Shown piece after piece: positions 61,490-64,000 of a DNA stretch of 64,000 nt. A program made the position numbers and the translations under genes. Within the stretch, counting starts at the first letter, position 1; each line of letters opens with the position of its first letter. The stretch is from Ruegeria arenilitoris (GTDB lineage: Bacteria; Pseudomonadota; Alphaproteobacteria; Rhodobacterales; Rhodobacteraceae): positions 1 to 64,000 of the forward strand of contig NZ_WPZQ01000001.1 in NCBI RefSeq assembly GCF_013030265.1, read 5' to 3'. The notes beneath the pieces are model-generated. The model saw only the letters and a list, made by a program, of their open reading frames with translations. It was not told where the DNA came from and made no database searches.

Positions 61490-61672
61490 TCACGGATCAA
61501 AGACCGGCATCAGAGCGATGCGTGTTCCGTCAATCACCACCTTCCCCTGCTCGCGGAAATTCACGGTGATTTTGCCCGCGATGTTGGACTGAACCTGTCC
61601 AACACCCCAATCGGGGAAATCCGGGTGACGGACATACATGCCCGGTGCAAGAATGGCATTCAAATCTGTCAT
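61490..61672 (-). CDS. DUF3553 family protein
   Basis: 60 aa from ATG 61672. Small SH3-like beta protein with PGMYVRHPDFPDWGVGQVQSNI and ITVNFREQGKVVIDG, typical of DUF3553 (related to the CarD/UvrD-tail fold that binds RNA polymerase or nucleic acid). Divergent from chpT with 46 bases between them. Function unknown. Confidence 0.9.
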   Translation of the reverse strand: MTDLNAILAPGMYVRHPDFPDWGVGQVQSNIAGKITVNFREQGKVVIDGTRIALMPVFDP

Positions 61673-61718
61673 GCAGAGGCTCCGGTCCGGCAATAGGCAG
61701 ATGCATCAGGAGGTACGC

Positions 61719-62315
61719 ATGGGCGACACCAACGTCAACCTGGCCGAGTTAATCGGTTCTCGGATCTGTCACGATCTGATCAGCCCCATCGGGGCGATCA
61801 CCAATGGGTTGGAGCTGTTGGATATGGTCGGTGCCGTACAGGGCCCCGAGATGGAACTGATATCAGGCAGCGTTGGGAGCGCAGGCGCGCGGATCCGGTT
61901 CTTTCGGGTGGCTTTTGGCTCGGCCAGCGATCACCCATTGGGACGTGCTGAAATCGCCGAATTGCTCAAGGATATCGAACGCGCTGGCCGGGTGCGCATC
62001 CATTGGGCACCAAGCGAAGCCATCCCACGCAATCAGGTAAAGCTGGCCTTTCTCGCAATGATGTGCTGCGAAAGTGCAATGCCCATGGGCGGAGAGGTTG
62101 AAATCACCGTCCGGGGCGACCAGTGGCAGGTAATGGGTACTGGCGACAAGCTGAATATTGATGGTGATCTATGGAAGAATGTCACAACCGGCCGCTTTCC
62201 AAATAAAATCACCCCGGCTCAGGTGCAATTCGCGCTGCTGCCTGAAACAGCCGCGATTCTGGGGCGGCGGGTCGTGGTGGAAACCACCTCAACCCGCGTA
62301 GCGATCAAGTTCTAG
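61719..62315 (+). CDS. chpT: Histidine phosphotransferase ChpT
   Basis: Relay protein that passes phosphate from the CckA kinase to CtrA and CpdR in alphaproteobacteria. 198 aa from ATG 61719 with a perfect AGGAGG site. The phosphorylated histidine is in [22 protein letters not shown] (H18); the C-terminal part is the degenerate HATPase fold that binds no ATP. Stop overlaps the proA stop by four bases (convergent). Confidence 0.95.
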   Translation: MGDTNVNLAELIGSRICHDLISPIGAITNGLELLDMVGAVQGPEMELISGSVGSAGARIRFFRVAFGSASDHPLGRAEIAELLKDIERAGRVRIHWAPSEAIPRNQVKLAFLAMMCCESAMPMGGEVEITVRGDQWQVMGTGDKLNIDGDLWKNVTTGRFPNKITPAQVQFALLPETAAILGRRVVVETTSTRVAIKF

Positions 62316-63574
62316 CTACGGGTCGTTCCGTTTCCGCGAACCAGATACTTGAAGCTGGTCAGCTGAGCTGCGCCAACTGGGCCACGGGCATGCATCTTGC
62401 CAGTGGCAATCCCGATTTCAGCCCCCATGCCGAACTCGCCACCATCGGCGAACTGGGTTGAGGCGTTGTGCATCAGAATGGCACTGTCGAGACGTTCAAA
62501 GAACCGCGCGGCCGCCTCGGCGTCTTCGGTCATGATACAGTCCGTGTGGTTCGAGCCAAACTCGCGAATATGCGAGATCGCAGCGTCGATATCAGCAACT
62601 GGTTTTGCAGCAATGATGCTGTCGAGAAACTCTTTGCCCCAATCTTCGCCCGAGGCTGCGACGGTACCATCAATCGCCAAAGCGCCTTCTGCGTGAACTT
62701 CCACACCCGCTGCCAGAAGTGCTGCTATGACGTCTCTGCCAAGCGTCTCTGCAACGTCCTGATGGATCAGCAGACATTCGGCTGCGCCACAGATGCCTGT
62801 GCGACGGGTCTTGGCGTTAAGTACAACGTCCAGCGTTTTCTGAGGATCAGCAGCTTTGTCGATATAGATGTGCACAATGCCCTCGAGGTGAGCAAATACC
62901 GGCACCCGAGCCTCACGCTGTACTAACCCAACCAGCCCTTTACCACCACGCGGTACAATGACGTCCACATAGTCAGTCATGGTCAGCAATTCCTGAACTG
63001 CCGCGCGGTCCCGTGTGGGTACCAATTGAATTGCATCTTCGGGCAGATTTGCGGCCTTCAGCCCCTCGACCAGACAGGCATGGATAGCGGTTGAAGAATG
63101 GAAGCTCTCGGACCCGCCCCGCAGGATCACAGCATTTCCTGATTTCAGACAAAGCGCGCCTGCATCAGCGGTCACGTTCGGACGGCTTTCGTAAATCACT
63201 CCGATAACGCCCAGCGGTGTGCGAACGCGCTGGATGTTCAGACCCGTCGGCATATCCCATTCCGAAAGAACCTCACCAACCGGATCAGTCTGCTCGGCAA
63301 CGGTACGCAAGCCATCGACCATGCCCTGAATACGGGCCTCATCCAGCATCAGGCGATCCATCATCGCCGGGCTCAAACCCTTTTCGCGGCCAAATTCCAG
63401 ATCCTTCTGATTGGCTTCGATAATCTTCGCGCGATTCTTCCAGACTGCGTCTGCTGCCGCGATCAGAGCGGCGTGTTTGCGTTCAGCGGTGGCAAAACCA
63501 AGGTCTTTGGACGCCTCTTTCGCACGTTTTCCAAGATCGGCCATCAGGGCGGGGATGTTGTCGAAATCCTTCAT
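62312..63574 (-). CDS. proA: Gamma-glutamyl phosphate reductase
   Basis: Second enzyme of proline synthesis; reduces glutamyl-5-phosphate with NADPH. 420 aa. Signatures [50 protein letters not shown] and the catalytic cysteine in [14 protein letters not shown] (C262). Lies 47 bases after proB on the same strand, so it forms proBA. Confidence 0.97.
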   Translation of the reverse strand: MKDFDNIPALMADLGKRAKEASKDLGFATAERKHAALIAAADAVWKNRAKIIEANQKDLEFGREKGLSPAMMDRLMLDEARIQGMVDGLRTVAEQTDPVGEVLSEWDMPTGLNIQRVRTPLGVIGVIYESRPNVTADAGALCLKSGNAVILRGGSESFHSSTAIHACLVEGLKAANLPEDAIQLVPTRDRAAVQELLTMTDYVDVIVPRGGKGLVGLVQREARVPVFAHLEGIVHIYIDKAADPQKTLDVVLNAKTRRTGICGAAECLLIHQDVAETLGRDVIAALLAAGVEVHAEGALAIDGTVAASGEDWGKEFLDSIIAAKPVADIDAAISHIREFGSNHTDCIMTEDAEAAARFFERLDSAILMHNASTQFADGGEFGMGAEIGIATGKMHARGPVGAAQLTSFKYLVRGNGTTRS

Positions 63575-63621
63575 TTTATGTGCCTTTCAGGTCGGAGTAT
63601 TCTGATTAGTAGTTCGCGTTT

Positions 63622-64000
63622 TTACAGAGCCAGATCGTCACGATGAACCAAAGCAGCCCTGCCCGGATAACCCAACGTGGCCTCGATTTCCGAGGATTTG
63701 CGCCCTTTGATGGCATCGGCTTCTTGCGCAGTATAGCGGCTGAGACCTTGTGCCAGCCGCCGTGCGCCAGGATCTAATATCGCTACCGGATCACCGCGCC
63801 CGAAATCGCCGGTCACTTCGACGATACCAGCGGGCAGCAAGCTCTTACCATTCGCAAGTGCCCGCGCAGCACCTTCATCTACGGTGATTTCTCCACGTGG
63901 CTTCATAGCAGAAATCCAGCGCTTGCGAGCCGCGTGCGGATCAAGCGTAGCGGTAAACCAGGTACAGTTCGCGCCATTTTCAAGCGTTTTCAGAGGGTTC
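63622..64000 (-). CDS. proB: Glutamate 5-kinase, C-terminal part (cut by the right edge)
   Basis: Reads in frame from the edge: about 31 residues ([18 protein letters not shown] and onward) before [17 protein letters not shown]. This is the end of the kinase domain plus the PUA domain, which is present in full-length ProB of most bacteria ([26 protein letters not shown]). First step of proline synthesis. The start and kinase active site lie outside the window. Confidence 0.93.
   Translation of the reverse strand, partial: NPLKTLENGANCTWFTATLDPHAARKRWISAMKPRGEITVDEGAARALANGKSLLPAGIVEVTGDFGRGDPVAILDPGARRLAQGLSRYTAQEADAIKGRKSSEIEATLGYPGRAALVHRDDLAL

Overview
The window reads as a stretch of chromosome from a marine alphaproteobacterium of the Rhodobacteraceae, Roseobacter group. 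The support is the gene content: an isc/suf operon headed by an IscR without the usual cysteine ligands and preceded by an Irr-type iron box, the ornithine-lipid pair olsB-olsA, a ChpT phosphotransferase, an IalB-family protein, a PF07310 PAS protein, and a LuxR-type regulator coupled to aroQ. No genus can be assigned. No prophage, plasmid, CRISPR or insertion sequence was seen; this is essentially core genome with a few accessory patches. Both edges cut a gene: a Gly/Ser-repeat secreted protein on the left and proB on the right.

Layout. 1-5.7 kb: Gly/Ser-repeat exported protein, typA, an SMR transporter, a tandem HD-domain protein, and a hydrolase operon. 5.7-14.2 kb: iron box, then iscR, cysteine desulfurase, sufB, a membrane protein, sufC, sufD, two YIP1-like membrane proteins and sufS, followed by tRNA-Arg(CCG). 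14.3-15.6 kb: gene-poor patch with one odd small ORF. 15.6-20.9 kb: envelope genes, namely a DUF882 peptidase divergent from an L,D-transpeptidase, then lpxD, an acyl carrier protein and a ketoacyl synthase. 21.5-21.9 kb: intergenic region with two candidate small RNAs. 23.9-31.9 kb: branched-chain amino acid ABC transporter genes split into livJGF and livHM by about 2.7 kb holding four small exported cysteine-bracketed proteins. 32-38.8 kb: sugar dehydrogenase-like protein, GlxA-type regulator, class II DAHP synthase, PAS protein, yicC, gmk, gamma carbonic anhydrase. 38.8-46.3 kb: complete phosphate regulon phoR-pstSCAB-phoU-phoB with four Pho-box repeats at exact 11-bp spacing. 46.3-57.5 kb: acyl-CoA and aromatic-type catabolism genes with LysR, IclR and LuxR regulators. 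57.5-64 kb: tsf, rpsB, olsBA, chpT, proA, proB.

How the genes work together. The suf cluster builds Fe-S clusters, with two desulfurases as sulfur donors and SufBCD as scaffold and ATPase; the palindrome overlapping the predicted -10 of iscR suggests iron-dependent repression. The phosphate block encodes uptake (PstSCAB), signal control (PhoU) and the two-component system (PhoR/PhoB), and a PhoB-type operator precedes pstS. The envelope block covers peptidoglycan cross-linking and editing, and lipid A acylation. ChpT links the window to the CckA-ChpT-CtrA relay, and a full CtrA-type box lies between the PAS gene and yicC.

The most unusual items are the nested family of small exported proteins in the liv locus, the tandem-fused HD protein, the two adjacent small-RNA candidates upstream of the HerA-like ATPase, and the Gly/Ser-repeat protein at the left edge. 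All calls come from reading the sequence and remembered family knowledge; no database search was made.
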